Shown in pieces: positions 1 to 6,619 of a stretch of 12,530 nucleotides of DNA. The notes beneath the pieces were generated by a model. That model made no database searches and was not told the origin of the DNA. It was given only the letters and a program-made list of their open reading frames with translations. The first letter of the stretch is position 1. Each line of letters begins with the position of its first letter. The position numbers and the translations under genes were made by a program. The DNA comes from Methanobacteriaceae archaeon (GTDB taxonomy: Archaea; Methanobacteriota; Methanobacteria; Methanobacteriales; Methanobacteriaceae): positions 1-12,530 of the forward strand of contig JADGNH010000048.1 in NCBI GenBank assembly GCA_017883605.1. The letters run 5' to 3'.

Positions 1-179
1 ACTATGAAGCCTATAATAATATTTTTTTGATCTATTATCATCCTGGTCCCTTCCCTGAGTTATAAAGTTCAAATAATAAGTAAAAAAATCTCTTAACCTA
101 AAATCAAAAAAAATCTCTTAACTTTAAGTCTGAGATCCTGATTTCAAAATTAAGATTTCAAAAAAATTAAGGAGTGCCT
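1..179. other. AT-rich spacer with short direct repeats
   Basis: No credible gene is visible. The stretch contains a perfect 16-base direct repeat (AAAAAAATCTCTTAAC at 82-97 and 107-122) and a looser tandem pair beginning ATTTCAAAA (141-154 and 155-171). The A-runs act as T-runs for the minus-strand gene that ends at 180. Positions 33-57 are more GC-rich than their surroundings, but I see no convincing hairpin or reading frame there. Confidence 0.5.
160..166 (-). terminator. Oligo-T terminator of the first DUF5518-like gene
   Basis: Seven A on the plus strand read as T7 on the minus strand, 13 bases past the stop codon. Oligo-T tracts without a stable hairpin are the usual archaeal intrinsic terminator. 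The call rests only on this run and its position. Confidence 0.45.
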
Positions 180-557
180 TTAATATTCATCTGTAGGATA
201 TGGCTCTCCCTTTATCACGGATCCTATGGCACCGCCCACTGCCATTACAATCATAGCCCCTACAAATAAGGCTAAGATAATAATTGCGCTAAGTGTGGCC
301 ACGGCAAAGCCTATCAGCCCTAACAGTATGGTTCCAAATATTATAACCAAGAGAGACAGTACTATTCCTCCGAAAAGGCCGGCCAGTGCCCCGTGAACCA
401 TGCCATTCACGGCATCGCCACCTACCATGTAACCCACTGCTACTCCGGCTATAAGCAGGCCTATGAGACTTCCCCATACTGGTATGATCACTCCAAAGAT
501 TGCGCCCAGTATTATGGACAGAACAAACCCAATAATTACCGCTCCCCAGTTTATCAT
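180..557 (-). CDS. Small glycine-rich membrane protein, DUF5518-like (paralogue 1)
   Basis: A 125-residue, very hydrophobic protein with roughly four membrane segments (about 5-25, 29-46, 57-86 and 88-115) and a short acidic tail ending TDEY. The signature region is GYMVGGDAVNGMVHGALAG (residues 42-60), followed near the C-terminus by GGAIGSVIKGE. The same two blocks recur in the next two genes, so the three are paralogues. They look like the archaeal DUF5518 family, whose function is unknown; that assignment is from memory of the family and was not searched. The start is supported by GGGTGAT (563-569 on the minus strand) five bases before ATG. A TATA-like palindrome lies at 634-643. Glycine-zipper spacing suggests tightly packed helices, but no transport or catalytic residues are recognisable. 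Confidence 0.8.
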   Translation of the reverse strand: MINWGAVIIGFVLSIILGAIFGVIIPVWGSLIGLLIAGVAVGYMVGGDAVNGMVHGALAGLFGGIVLSLLVIIFGTILLGLIGFAVATLSAIIILALFVGAMIVMAVGGAIGSVIKGEPYPTDEY

Positions 558-564
558 ACTATAT

Positions 565-618
565 CACCCAATTTTTTGATAAATACAGAAATTAAAACCA
601 CCCAATTTTTTGATAAAT
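565..618. repeat. 20-base direct repeat in the leader of DUF5518-like paralogue 1
   Basis: A perfect 20-base sequence occurs at 565-584 and 599-618, a 34-base period. On the minus strand each copy ends in GGGTG. The copy next to the gene supplies the ribosome binding site (GGGTGAT), while the outer copy lacks the following AT and has no nearby start codon. Confidence 0.8.
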
Positions 619-633
619 TAAAGGAATTAAAAA

Positions 634-643
634 TTTATATAAA
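634..643 (-). promoter_or_regulatory. TATA-like box for DUF5518-like paralogue 1
   Basis: TTTATATAAA is a palindromic, near-consensus methanogen TATA box about 77 bases before the start codon. Transcription would begin near 610, inside the outer copy of the 20-base repeat, giving a leader of roughly 50 bases. The rest of the spacer 558-810 is AT-rich and holds nothing else definable. Confidence 0.4.
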
Positions 644-766
644 TTATTTCTGTTTTTTTAGTTTATTCAAATTAGATTCTAAATTTATTCAATTAGATTT
701 TGTTTTTTATCTTTATAATATTTTTTTCTTTTTGAGTAAATAAGGAATAGATAGTGCTGATAAATT

Positions 767-773
767 AAAAAAA
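767..773 (-). terminator. Oligo-T terminator of DUF5518-like paralogue 2
   Basis: Seven A on the plus strand give T7 on the minus strand about 38 bases beyond the stop, with another six-base run at 777-782. This separates the transcript of paralogue 2 from paralogue 1. Confidence 0.35.
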
Positions 774-810
774 GATAAAAAATAGGTTAAAATGTAATCA
801 AAGTTATTTT

Positions 811-1155
811 TCAGCCTTCTCCCTTAAGTAAAACACCTATGATACCGCCAATTGCCCCCATAACAGAATCTAAAATTATTGTGGTGATTAAAGCTATTGG
901 CTCCATTGTCACCCCAGCTAGAGCCCCCCCTCCGATAAGGGGTAGTATTGCAACTACCACCGCTGCAATAAAGCCTGCTAAGGCCCCATGAATGGCCCCG
1001 TTTCTTTGATCTTCTCCAACAGTGTAACCGACATATATTGTCCCTAAAAGAAAACCTATTAATATACCCCAACTTCCGGCAATGAATCCCAGGATTGATG
1101 ATAGTATTATTGCTAAAAGGGCTCCAATTATTATGGACATCCCGTTTAAATTCAT
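811..1155 (-). CDS. Small glycine-rich membrane protein, DUF5518-like (paralogue 2)
   Basis: A 114-residue hydrophobic protein of the same build as its neighbours: an N-terminal membrane helix, then GYTVGEDQRNGAIHGALAG (residues 43-61), and an end at GGIIGVLLKGEG. It is the shortest of the three and lacks the charged, tyrosine-containing tail of the other two. The loop has VGEDQ where the others have GGD or GGE. The start at 1155 is fixed by AGGTGA (1160-1165 on the minus strand), four bases upstream. Its own spacing and an oligo-T run downstream argue for a separate transcript. Function is unknown. The family name is a recollection; membership of the same family as the flanking genes is visible directly. 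Confidence 0.78.
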   Translation of the reverse strand: MNLNGMSIIIGALLAIILSSILGFIAGSWGILIGFLLGTIYVGYTVGEDQRNGAIHGALAGFIAAVVVAILPLIGGGALAGVTMEPIALITTIILDSVMGAIGGIIGVLLKGEG

Positions 1156-1185
1156 CTTTTCACCTCATTTAAATTATCTATAATT

Positions 1186-1196
1186 TATCTTTAATA
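1186..1196 (-). promoter_or_regulatory. 11-base motif shared by leaders of DUF5518-like paralogues 2 and 3
   Basis: TATTAAAGATA (minus strand) lies 30 bases before the start of paralogue 2 and recurs exactly at 1760-1770, 49 bases before paralogue 3. It could be a TATA-type element or a shared regulatory site. In an AT-rich background an 11-base match is suggestive only. Confidence 0.25.
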
Positions 1197-1268
1197 ATTT
1201 TTCTAAATATTATTTTCTCTTTCATTTTTCTCTTTTTCTGTAAACATAATAATAAAATGAGGTGTAAA

Positions 1269-1322
1269 ATGCCTAAAAAGGGAGTTGAATTCAAAATTAC
1301 GTCAATTAGGAGAACTTCCTAA
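1269..1322 (+). CDS. Candidate 17-residue microprotein
   Basis: A short frame encodes MPKKGVEFKITSIRRTS, opposite in direction to the flanking genes. GAGGTG (1259-1264) sits four bases before ATG, a textbook archaeal ribosome binding site, and the stretch is less AT-rich than the spacer around it. The peptide is basic and has no recognisable domain. It may be a true small protein, a leader peptide without a downstream gene, or chance. Its stop codon overlaps the A-run that terminates the opposing gene. Confidence 0.25.
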   Translation: MPKKGVEFKITSIRRTS

Positions 1323-1343
1323 AAAAAAAGATAAATTTTTAGG
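1318..1343 (-). terminator. Terminator of DUF5518-like paralogue 3
   Basis: Nine A (1321-1329) read as T9 on the minus strand, starting nine bases after the stop codon. The tract sits inside an eight-base inverted repeat (CCTAAAAA at 1318-1325, TTTTTAGG at 1336-1343) that overlaps the stop codon. Confidence 0.5.
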
Positions 1344-1710
1344 TACCCTCAATTTCGGGTTCATAAGACTCTTCTTTTATTAAGGACCCCAGGATACCGC
1401 CGACTAGTGCGATGATAAACTGAGTAGCTATAAGAATCAGAATCTGGGGTAAAGCAGCGGCTATAACTGATCCTAACCCAAAACTGATCAGTTGAATTAT
1501 CAATATTAAAGTCGTTATCAGCGCAGTAATTAAGCCCAAAATTGCTCCGTTAATTGCTCCGTCCTTTATCTCTCCCCCTATCATGTAACCTACAGCTACT
1601 CCCCCTAGTAAGAAAGCAAGATATCCGGTAGTCTGACCTGACAGCAAGGACACCGCATACACGGCTAATGCAAAGAATATACCAATTATTAATGGTCTCC
1701 ATTCTACCAT
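1339..1710 (-). CDS. Small glycine-rich membrane protein, DUF5518-like (paralogue 3)
   Basis: A 123-residue membrane protein, first of the three in transcription order. It shows the family block GYMIGGEIKDGAINGAILG (residues 41-59), a long hydrophobic central stretch (about 60-105) and the closing block GGILGSLIKEE, followed by an acidic tail ending EIEGT. The start is preceded by GGATGTGA (1717-1724 on the minus strand), a weaker site than those of its sisters. It is separated from paralogue 2 by a T9 terminator and 183 bases, so the three are likely independent transcripts although adjacent. Tandem arrangement and divergence point to local duplication. Function is unknown. The positively charged residue just before the tail (IK) is conserved in all three and probably marks the membrane boundary. 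Confidence 0.78.
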   Translation of the reverse strand: MVEWRPLIIGIFFALAVYAVSLLSGQTTGYLAFLLGGVAVGYMIGGEIKDGAINGAILGLITALITTLILIIQLISFGLGSVIAAALPQILILIATQFIIALVGGILGSLIKEESYEPEIEGT

Positions 1711-2083
1711 AATTTTTCACATCCTAAAATCTTTATTAATGTATTCTAATTTGTCGCTGTATCTTTAATATGTCTTTCTTTTTTATTATCCAGAGGAATA
1801 TGCTCCAAAAATTATATTTTAAAATTCTTTATTTAGCAATTTTTTGAAATCTTCTACCCACTAAAACCAGTTAAATATAAATGATTACCTATTTCCAAAT
1901 TTGGACTTAAAGAAATAGGATTCAAAGGCAGAATTTCTATAAATTTTTTTATAAATTTCCAGAATCAAGTTAGTAATAAATAAGAACTAAGAAGCCTAAA
2001 ATTTATATTGATCCCATAATATTAAGGTAAAAATTTAATATTAATCCCAAAAAATACCAGGTAAAATAAAAGGATGGATAACC
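1711..2083. other. 373-base divergent spacer with promoters
   Basis: This AT-rich spacer separates the minus-strand membrane protein genes from the plus-strand amidohydrolase. It holds the shared 11-base motif at 1760-1770, a direct repeat of TATAAATTT (in 1938-1958), and two related segments near 1997-2013 and 2031-2048 (AAAATTTATATTGATCCC and a variant ending TTAATCCC). No reading frame with a plausible ribosome binding site was found. Confidence 0.5.
2002..2009 (+). promoter_or_regulatory. TATA box for the amidohydrolase gene
   Basis: TTTATATT is preceded by CTAAAA, close to the methanogen BRE/TATA pattern. It would place the transcription start near 2034 and give a leader of about 50 bases. 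Inferred from sequence only. Confidence 0.4.
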
Positions 2084-3316
2084 ATGCAATATCACCTTAT
2101 ACACAACGGAATACTGATAGATGGAAACGGTGGCAGACCAGTTTCTAATGCCGCAATATTAATCAAAAATAATATGGTAGAGTATGCTGGTGCCGAAGAC
2201 TCTCTGGATCTTCCCTCGGCTGAAATCAAAAAAATCGACGCAGGGGGTGGTTATCTGCTCCCTGGCTTTATAGACACCCACTTGCACCTACTGGCCCAAG
2301 GTTTCCGTATGGAAGACAACCTCTATACCCCATTATCGCTCTATTTTTACCAGGGAGTTGAAAATATGCGGCTCACCCTCATGGCGGGGGTGACCACAGT
2401 CCGTGATGCTGGGCTGGCAGATATCGGTGTTAAACGGGCCATTGAAAAAGATATTTTCCCTGGTCCCCGGGTCCAGATCAGCGTAATGCCACTGTCCATC
2501 ACTGGAGGCCACTTCGACTTCCACCTCAACTCCGGCTTTGACATGAAAATCTCCTACCCCGGATTCCCAGGTGCCGTCTGCGACGGACCAGAAGAAGTGC
2601 GTAAACGTGCCAGAGAAGTTTTAAGGGCGGGCGCAGAGATCATAAAGGTCATGGTTACCGGTGGTGTGATGAGCGCCAACGACAGCCCTGAACACCCCCA
2701 GTTCACCCCGGAAGAACTGGAAGTGATTGTGGAAGAAGCAAATTATCGTGGAGTTAAGGTAATGGCCCATGCACATGGAGTTGAAGGTATTAAAAATGCC
2801 CTTAATGCAGGTATAAGCTCTATAGAACATGGGACCTTTATCGATGAGGAATCTATCCAGTTAATGCTGGAAAAGGAAGCTTATCTGATACCCACCCTGG
2901 TGGCAGGAGATTATCTACGTGAACAGGCTGAGACTGGTGGCCTGCCCGAATACAGCCAGCAGGGTGCCATTCATGTGGTTGAAATTCTGGTGGAGAATAT
3001 GAAGAACGCTTACCAGGCCGGGGTTAAAATTGTTATGGGAACTGACAGCGGAGTTTTACCCCATGGAAAGAACCTGCGTGAACTTGATCTTTTGTGCGAA
3101 GTGGGTATGACCCCTATGGAAGCCATTATGGCCGGTACCAAAAACGCGGCCCAATGTCTGGGATGGGAGGAAAAAGTAGGCACCCTGGAGGAGGGAAAAC
3201 TGGCCGATGTGGTAATCAGTAAAACAGATCCCCTATCAGATATAAAATCTTTAGGGAATCCTGATAACATAGTAATGGTTATAAAGGATGGAAAAATTGT
3301 TAAAGATCTTCTGTGA
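2084..3316 (+). CDS. Metal-dependent amidohydrolase (imidazolonepropionase/Xaa-Arg dipeptidase-like)
   Basis: A 410-residue soluble amidohydrolase of the COG1228 type. Metal ligands can be followed along the chain: the HxH pair in DTHLH (H66, H68), a lysine in EIIKVMVTGG (K188) placed like the carbamylated bridging lysine of the prolidase-like subgroup, histidines in MAHAHG (H229, H231) and IEHG (H249), and the catalytic aspartate in GTDSG (D321). An N-terminal and a C-terminal beta-sandwich piece (1-60 and about 365-410, with GKLADVV) flank the barrel. Such enzymes cleave dipeptides or cyclic amides; the substrate cannot be read from the sequence. No signal peptide is seen, so it is cytoplasmic. 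The start follows AAGGATG, a weak ribosome binding site. The gene stands alone, with oligo-T runs in the repeat array downstream as likely terminators. Confidence 0.88.
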   Translation: MQYHLIHNGILIDGNGGRPVSNAAILIKNNMVEYAGAEDSLDLPSAEIKKIDAGGGYLLPGFIDTHLHLLAQGFRMEDNLYTPLSLYFYQGVENMRLTLMAGVTTVRDAGLADIGVKRAIEKDIFPGPRVQISVMPLSITGGHFDFHLNSGFDMKISYPGFPGAVCDGPEEVRKRAREVLRAGAEIIKVMVTGGVMSANDSPEHPQFTPEELEVIVEEANYRGVKVMAHAHGVEGIKNALNAGISSIEHGTFIDEESIQLMLEKEAYLIPTLVAGDYLREQAETGGLPEYSQQGAIHVVEILVENMKNAYQAGVKIVMGTDSGVLPHGKNLRELDLLCEVGMTPMEAIMAGTKNAAQCLGWEEKVGTLEEGKLADVVISKTDPLSDIKSLGNPDNIVMVIKDGKIVKDLL

Positions 3317-3326
3317 GGAGTGAATG

Positions 3327-3364
3327 TTACTAAACACCTAATATTTTACTAAACACCTAATATT
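3327..3364. repeat. Perfect 19-base tandem duplication
   Basis: The sequence TTACTAAACACCTAATATT occurs twice back to back (3327-3345, 3346-3364), 11 bases after the amidohydrolase stop codon. It shares no obvious sequence with the 30-base array that follows. Confidence 0.9.
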
Positions 3365-3382
3365 CAAAAAAACCAGCGCAAA

Positions 3383-3389
3383 TTTATAT
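3383..3389 (+). promoter_or_regulatory. Candidate distal TATA box for copA
   Basis: TTTATAT preceded by GCAAA is near consensus. Transcription from here would start near 3412 and put the whole 30-base repeat array into the 5' untranslated leader of copA (about 140 bases). A second TTTATAT at 3484-3490 lies within the third repeat and would give a leader of about 40 bases. Which one is used cannot be told from sequence. Confidence 0.35.
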
Positions 3390-3410
3390 CAGATTATAAT
3401 TGTTACAAAT

Positions 3411-3520
3411 CAGGTTTTTTATTTAAATATGGCTAAAAAGCAGGTTTTTTATTTAAATATGGCTAAAAAGCAGGTTTTTTTTATTTATATGAATAAAAAC
3501 CAGTTTTTTTTTATTAAGTA
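3411..3520 (+). repeat. 30-base tandem repeat array in the copA leader
   Basis: Two identical 30-base units (3411-3440, 3441-3470) are followed by a diverged third (3471-3500) and a partial fourth (3501-3520). Each begins CAGGTTTTTT or CAGTTTTTTT and continues into a TATA-like AT tract. At the junctions the core AAAAAGCAGGTTTTTT is an imperfect dyad. The T-runs grow along the array: 6, 6, 8 and 9. The array may serve as stacked terminators for the amidohydrolase gene, as repeated operators or promoters for copA, or both. Confidence 0.85.
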
Positions 3521-3552
3521 TCCTACTTAAAAAGAAGTTCAGGAGAGGAATC

Positions 3553-5991
3553 ATGGAAAATAGGCCCAAAAAAAAGGCGAAGATTAAAATTTCAGGAATG
3601 AGCTGTGCTTCCTGTGCATTGAATGTGGAAAAATCTCTGAAAAACTTGGAAGGTGTGGATGAAGCCCAGGTTAACCTGGGAACTGAAGAAGCCACCGTGG
3701 AATATGATTCTAAAAAATTAAATTTATCTGGACTGGAAGAAGCCGTGGAAAATGCAGGTTACGGGGTTATAAATGAAAAAGTCACCCTGAAAATAGGGGG
3801 AATGACCTGCGCCATGTGTGTACAGGCTATAGAGGATGTTCTGAATAAAATAGATGGTATAAGTAGTGTTAACGTTAACCTGGCGTCAGAAAGGGCTTAT
3901 GTCACTTACAACCCCAAGATGACCAGTTTACAGGATATGAAAAATGCCATAGAAGACCTGGGATATCAGTACCTGGGGGTGGAGGGTGAAGAAACAGGGA
4001 ACCGGGAAGAAGAGTTAAGATTAAGGGATCTCAAAGGTAAAAGGAATCGTATTATTGTTGGTTTCGGTGTATCCATTCCCTTACTGGTTTTAACGTACGT
4101 AAATGTTCCTCTTCCCATTTCCTTGCCCTATTTTATGCTGGTAGTTTCTATTCTTCCCTTTATCTATGTAAGTTATCCCATATTCACCGCAGCCTACCGG
4201 GCCCTCCGTAACCGGAACCTGAACATGGATGTGATGTATTCCCTAGGTATCGGGGTGGCCTTTGTATCCAGTTTACTGGGAACCTTCCAGATCGTCCTCA
4301 CACCAGAATTTATGTTCTATGACACCGCCCTGATGCTGGCAGCCTTCCTGATGCTGGGCAGATATCTGGAAACCCGAGCTAAAGGCCGTACCTCCACTGC
4401 CATAAAAAAACTGATTGGAATGCAGCCTAAAACCGCTGCCGTGATTCGGGACGGGAAAGAAATAGAGATACCCATCGATAATGTGGAAATAGATGATCTG
4501 GTGGTGGTGAAACCGGGTGAGAAGATCCCTGCAGACGGCGAAGTAGTAGAGGGTGAAAGTTACGTTGACGAATCAGCAATCACCGGAGAACCCCTACCAG
4601 TTTTAAAGAATGCCGGTAAAAGTGTGGTTGGAGGTACCATTAACCAAAATGGTGCCTTAAAATTTAAAGCAATTAAAATAGGGAAGGATACTGTATTGGC
4701 CCAGATCATAAAGCTGGTGGAAATGGCCCAGGGATCCAAACCCCCGGTACAGAGAATAGCCGACCGGGCAGTGACCTATTTCATCCCAACCATCCTTACC
4801 ATCGCTTTTATATCCTTTGTAGTGTGGTACTTCGTCCTGGCCAGCAACCTGCTTTTCGCCCTTACGGTGCTCATCTCTATCCTGGTGGTAGCCTGTCCCT
4901 GTGCTTTAGGGCTGGCAACACCTACCGCAGTGACTGTAGGTATAGGTAGAGGAGCAGAACTGGGAATTCTGGTTAAAAATGGGGAAGCTCTGGAAATATC
5001 TGAAAAACTCACCACCATTCTCTTCGATAAAACCGGGACCCTTACCAAAGGAAAACCAGAGGTTACCGACATTATAGGAAGTTCAATAGACGTGGAGTCC
5101 CTGCTTAAAATCGCCGCCAGCGTGGAAAGAAACTCAGAACATCCCCTGGCAGAAGCTGTAGTGAAAAAAGCAGCTAAAGAAGGCATAAATCTACTGGAAG
5201 CCGGTGAATTTGACAGTTTTGGAGGGAAAGGAGTAAAAGCTGTCGTAGATGAAAAAGAAGTTATCATAGGGAATAGAACACTTTTTAAAGATAAAAATAT
5301 TCCAATAATTGATAAAACCGAGGGAAAGATATTTGAACTTGAAAACGAAGGTAAAACCGCCATTTTAATAGGATTTAATGGTGAAATAGCCGGAATAATT
5401 GCCGTGGCAGACACTTTAAAGGAGAGCACCAAAGCCGCTTTAAGGGAACTTAAAAAAATGAAACTCCAGGTAGCCATGATCACCGGGGACAATAACAGAA
5501 CCGCCAAAGCCATAGCCGGTCAGATTGGGATTGAAAGGGTGATATCCGAGGTTTTACCCCAGGATAAAGCTGCTGAAGTTAAAAGATTACAGAATGAAGG
5601 TGAAATAGTGGCTTTTGTTGGTGACGGTATCAACGACGCCCCTGCTCTGGCCCAAGCAGACGTGGGGATAGCCATAGGAAGCGGTACCGACATAGCCATC
5701 GAAAGCGGAGACATAGTACTCATAAAAGACGATCTAATGGATTCTGTAGCCGGTGTACAGCTCTCTAAGAAGGTTATGGGTCGTATAAAGCAGAATCTTT
5801 TCTGGGCCTTTGCCTACAACGTGGTGCTTATCCCGGTAGCGGCTGGTGTGCTCTATCCCACCTTTGGCATCACTTTCCGGCCGGAATTTGCCGGTCTGGC
5901 CATGGCATTAAGCTCGGTGACTGTAATAAGCTTGTCTTTGATGCTCAAGGGGTATGTACCTCCTGCTGAGAAATTAAAAGATGTTAACTAA
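3553..5991 (+). CDS. copA: Copper-translocating P1B-type ATPase CopA
   Basis: An 812-residue membrane pump that uses ATP to move Cu(I) out of the cytoplasm. Two N-terminal heavy-metal domains carry GMSCASC (C18, C21) and GMTCAMC (C86, C89). Membrane segments start near residue 167. The actuator loop has TGE (344-346). The ion-path motif CPC is at 448-450, the phosphorylated aspartate at D492 in DKTGT, the nucleotide-domain SEHP at 528-531, TGDNN at 644-648 and GDGIND at 690-695. The last two helices contain YN (755-756) and the M784...S788 pair, the residues that define the Cu(I) site in P1B-1 ATPases, so copper or silver rather than zinc is expected. Length is typical of two-HMA CopA. AGGAGAGG just before the ATG sets the start. 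It heads an apparent operon with a YHS protein and a small charged protein. No copper-responsive regulator gene is encoded within the window. Confidence 0.97.
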   Translation: MENRPKKKAKIKISGMSCASCALNVEKSLKNLEGVDEAQVNLGTEEATVEYDSKKLNLSGLEEAVENAGYGVINEKVTLKIGGMTCAMCVQAIEDVLNKIDGISSVNVNLASERAYVTYNPKMTSLQDMKNAIEDLGYQYLGVEGEETGNREEELRLRDLKGKRNRIIVGFGVSIPLLVLTYVNVPLPISLPYFMLVVSILPFIYVSYPIFTAAYRALRNRNLNMDVMYSLGIGVAFVSSLLGTFQIVLTPEFMFYDTALMLAAFLMLGRYLETRAKGRTSTAIKKLIGMQPKTAAVIRDGKEIEIPIDNVEIDDLVVVKPGEKIPADGEVVEGESYVDESAITGEPLPVLKNAGKSVVGGTINQNGALKFKAIKIGKDTVLAQIIKLVEMAQGSKPPVQRIADRAVTYFIPTILTIAFISFVVWYFVLASNLLFALTVLISILVVACPCALGLATPTAVTVGIGRGAELGILVKNGEALEISEKLTTILFDKTGTLTKGKPEVTDIIGSSIDVESLLKIAASVERNSEHPLAEAVVKKAAKEGINLLEAGEFDSFGGKGVKAVVDEKEVIIGNRTLFKDKNIPIIDKTEGKIFELENEGKTAILIGFNGEIAGIIAVADTLKESTKAALRELKKMKLQVAMITGDNNRTAKAIAGQIGIERVISEVLPQDKAAEVKRLQNEGEIVAFVGDGINDAPALAQADVGIAIGSGTDIAIESGDIVLIKDDLMDSVAGVQLSKKVMGRIKQNLFWAFAYNVVLIPVAAGVLYPTFGITFRPEFAGLAMALSSVTVISLSLMLKGYVPPAEKLKDVN

Positions 5992-6119
5992 TAATTAGAA
6001 GATTTAAATAGGAATCAAAAAGGATTAAATGATAAATAAAGGAATTTTGAAATAAATAAAAAAATTAAGTAAAAAACATAAGTTCTTTAAATTGCATAAA
6101 CATGATTGAGGTGAAAAAC

Positions 6120-6266
6120 ATGGCCGTAGATCCTATTTGCAAAATGGATGTGGATGAGAAAACAGCAAAGTTTAAAAGCGAATACAAGGGTAAGAAGTAC
6201 TACTTCTGCGCCCCAGGCTGTAAAAAAATGTTCGATGAAAACCCTGAAAAATACGCAGCAGAGTAA
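6120..6266 (+). CDS. YHS-domain small metal-binding protein
   Basis: A 48-residue protein made up of one YHS (TRASH-like) domain: DPICKMDV (C7) near the start, then YYFCAPGCKKMF (C30, C34) and ENPEKY. The three cysteines are the probable metal ligands. An in-frame ATG also exists at 6102, but the ribosome binding site GAGGTGA (6108-6114) lies downstream of it and five bases before 6120, which decides the start. The gene follows copA by 128 bases with no T-run of five or more in between, so it is probably cotranscribed. In Sulfolobus a small TRASH protein (CopM) sits beside copA in the same way. A role in handing copper to the pump or in buffering it is inferred from that. It lacks a DNA-binding domain. 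Confidence 0.85.
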   Translation: MAVDPICKMDVDEKTAKFKSEYKGKKYYFCAPGCKKMFDENPEKYAAE

Positions 6267-6301
6267 AAAAAATTCATGATTAATGATCACGGAGGGATTT
6301 C

Positions 6302-6427
6302 ATGGGATTATTTGACTCAGTAGTTAAAAAAGCCAGCAAAGAGCTGGAAAAACAGACTAAAAACAAGGGTGGAAAAGAAATAGAGAAAATGGCTAGAAAA
6401 GAGATGAAAAAGAGATTTAAGATTTAA
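6302..6427 (+). CDS. 41-residue charged helical protein in the copA operon
   Basis: The protein starts MGLFDSVVKKASKELEKQTK and continues with Lys/Glu-rich sequence ending KKRFKI. It contains no proline, cysteine or histidine, is strongly basic, and its N-terminal third would form an amphipathic helix (L3, F4, V7, V8, A11 and L15 on one side). GGAGGGAT (6291-6298) gives a strong ribosome binding site. It lies 35 bases after the YHS gene with no terminator between. I do not recognise a family. The N-terminus resembles the membrane-touching helix of some small peripheral proteins, so a membrane- or pump-associated peptide is possible. Lack of metal ligands argues against direct metal binding. 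Confidence 0.65.
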   Translation: MGLFDSVVKKASKELEKQTKNKGGKEIEKMARKEMKKRFKI

Positions 6428-6534
6428 AATAAGGTCTTAAATTTATTTTAAGTCGACATAATTATTTATTTTTATTAAAAGAGTTAATTTTATAATTTCT
6501 AAAATTTTAACATATAAACGGCTAAAAGGTGATT

Positions 6535-6579
6535 TCAGGTAAAAAGTCTAAAAGATGATTTTTTAGTAAAAAAACCTGA
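6535..6579. terminator. Bidirectional terminator region between convergent genes
   Basis: The spacer between the copA operon and truD contains two nested short inverted repeats: TCAGGT/ACCTGA (6535-6540, 6574-6579) and CTAAAA/TTTTAG (6548-6553, 6561-6566). T6 at 6559-6564 serves plus-strand transcripts, and A7 at 6568-6574 gives T7 for truD on the minus strand. The inverted repeats are weak; the oligo-T runs are the stronger evidence. Confidence 0.45.
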
Positions 6580-6619
6580 AAAATGATTTATCAAATAAAA
6601 AGGCATTAAGGACTATTTT

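Noticed and set aside
1..30. End of a plus-strand gene at the left edge (stop at 28-30)
   Set aside because: Only nine codons are visible, ending in an AT-rich tract, with no recognisable residues. This cannot be told from chance.
393..743. Plus-strand frame of 116 codons over the first DUF5518-like gene
   Set aside because: The first half is antisense to the conserved membrane protein and the second half is AT-rich spacer. There is no ribosome binding site.
3411..3520. CRISPR array
   Set aside because: The repeats are directly tandem with no unique spacers between them, and there are no cas genes in the window.
4776..5513. Open frame of 245 codons on the minus strand inside copA
   Set aside because: It lies antisense to clearly conserved ATPase domains (DKTGT, SEHP, TGD), and its protein is a serine/proline-rich mirror of that coding sequence with no domain of its own.
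6102..6119. Earlier in-frame ATG for the YHS protein
   Set aside because: The strong GAGGTGA site lies downstream of this codon and points to 6120. The extra six residues are not part of the YHS domain.
6520..6600. Possible box C/D guide RNA (GATGATT ... CCTGA ... ATGATTT)
   Set aside because: The C-like boxes match RTGATGA poorly, and no second proper D box is found. The oligo-T tracts fit a terminator region between convergent genes better.
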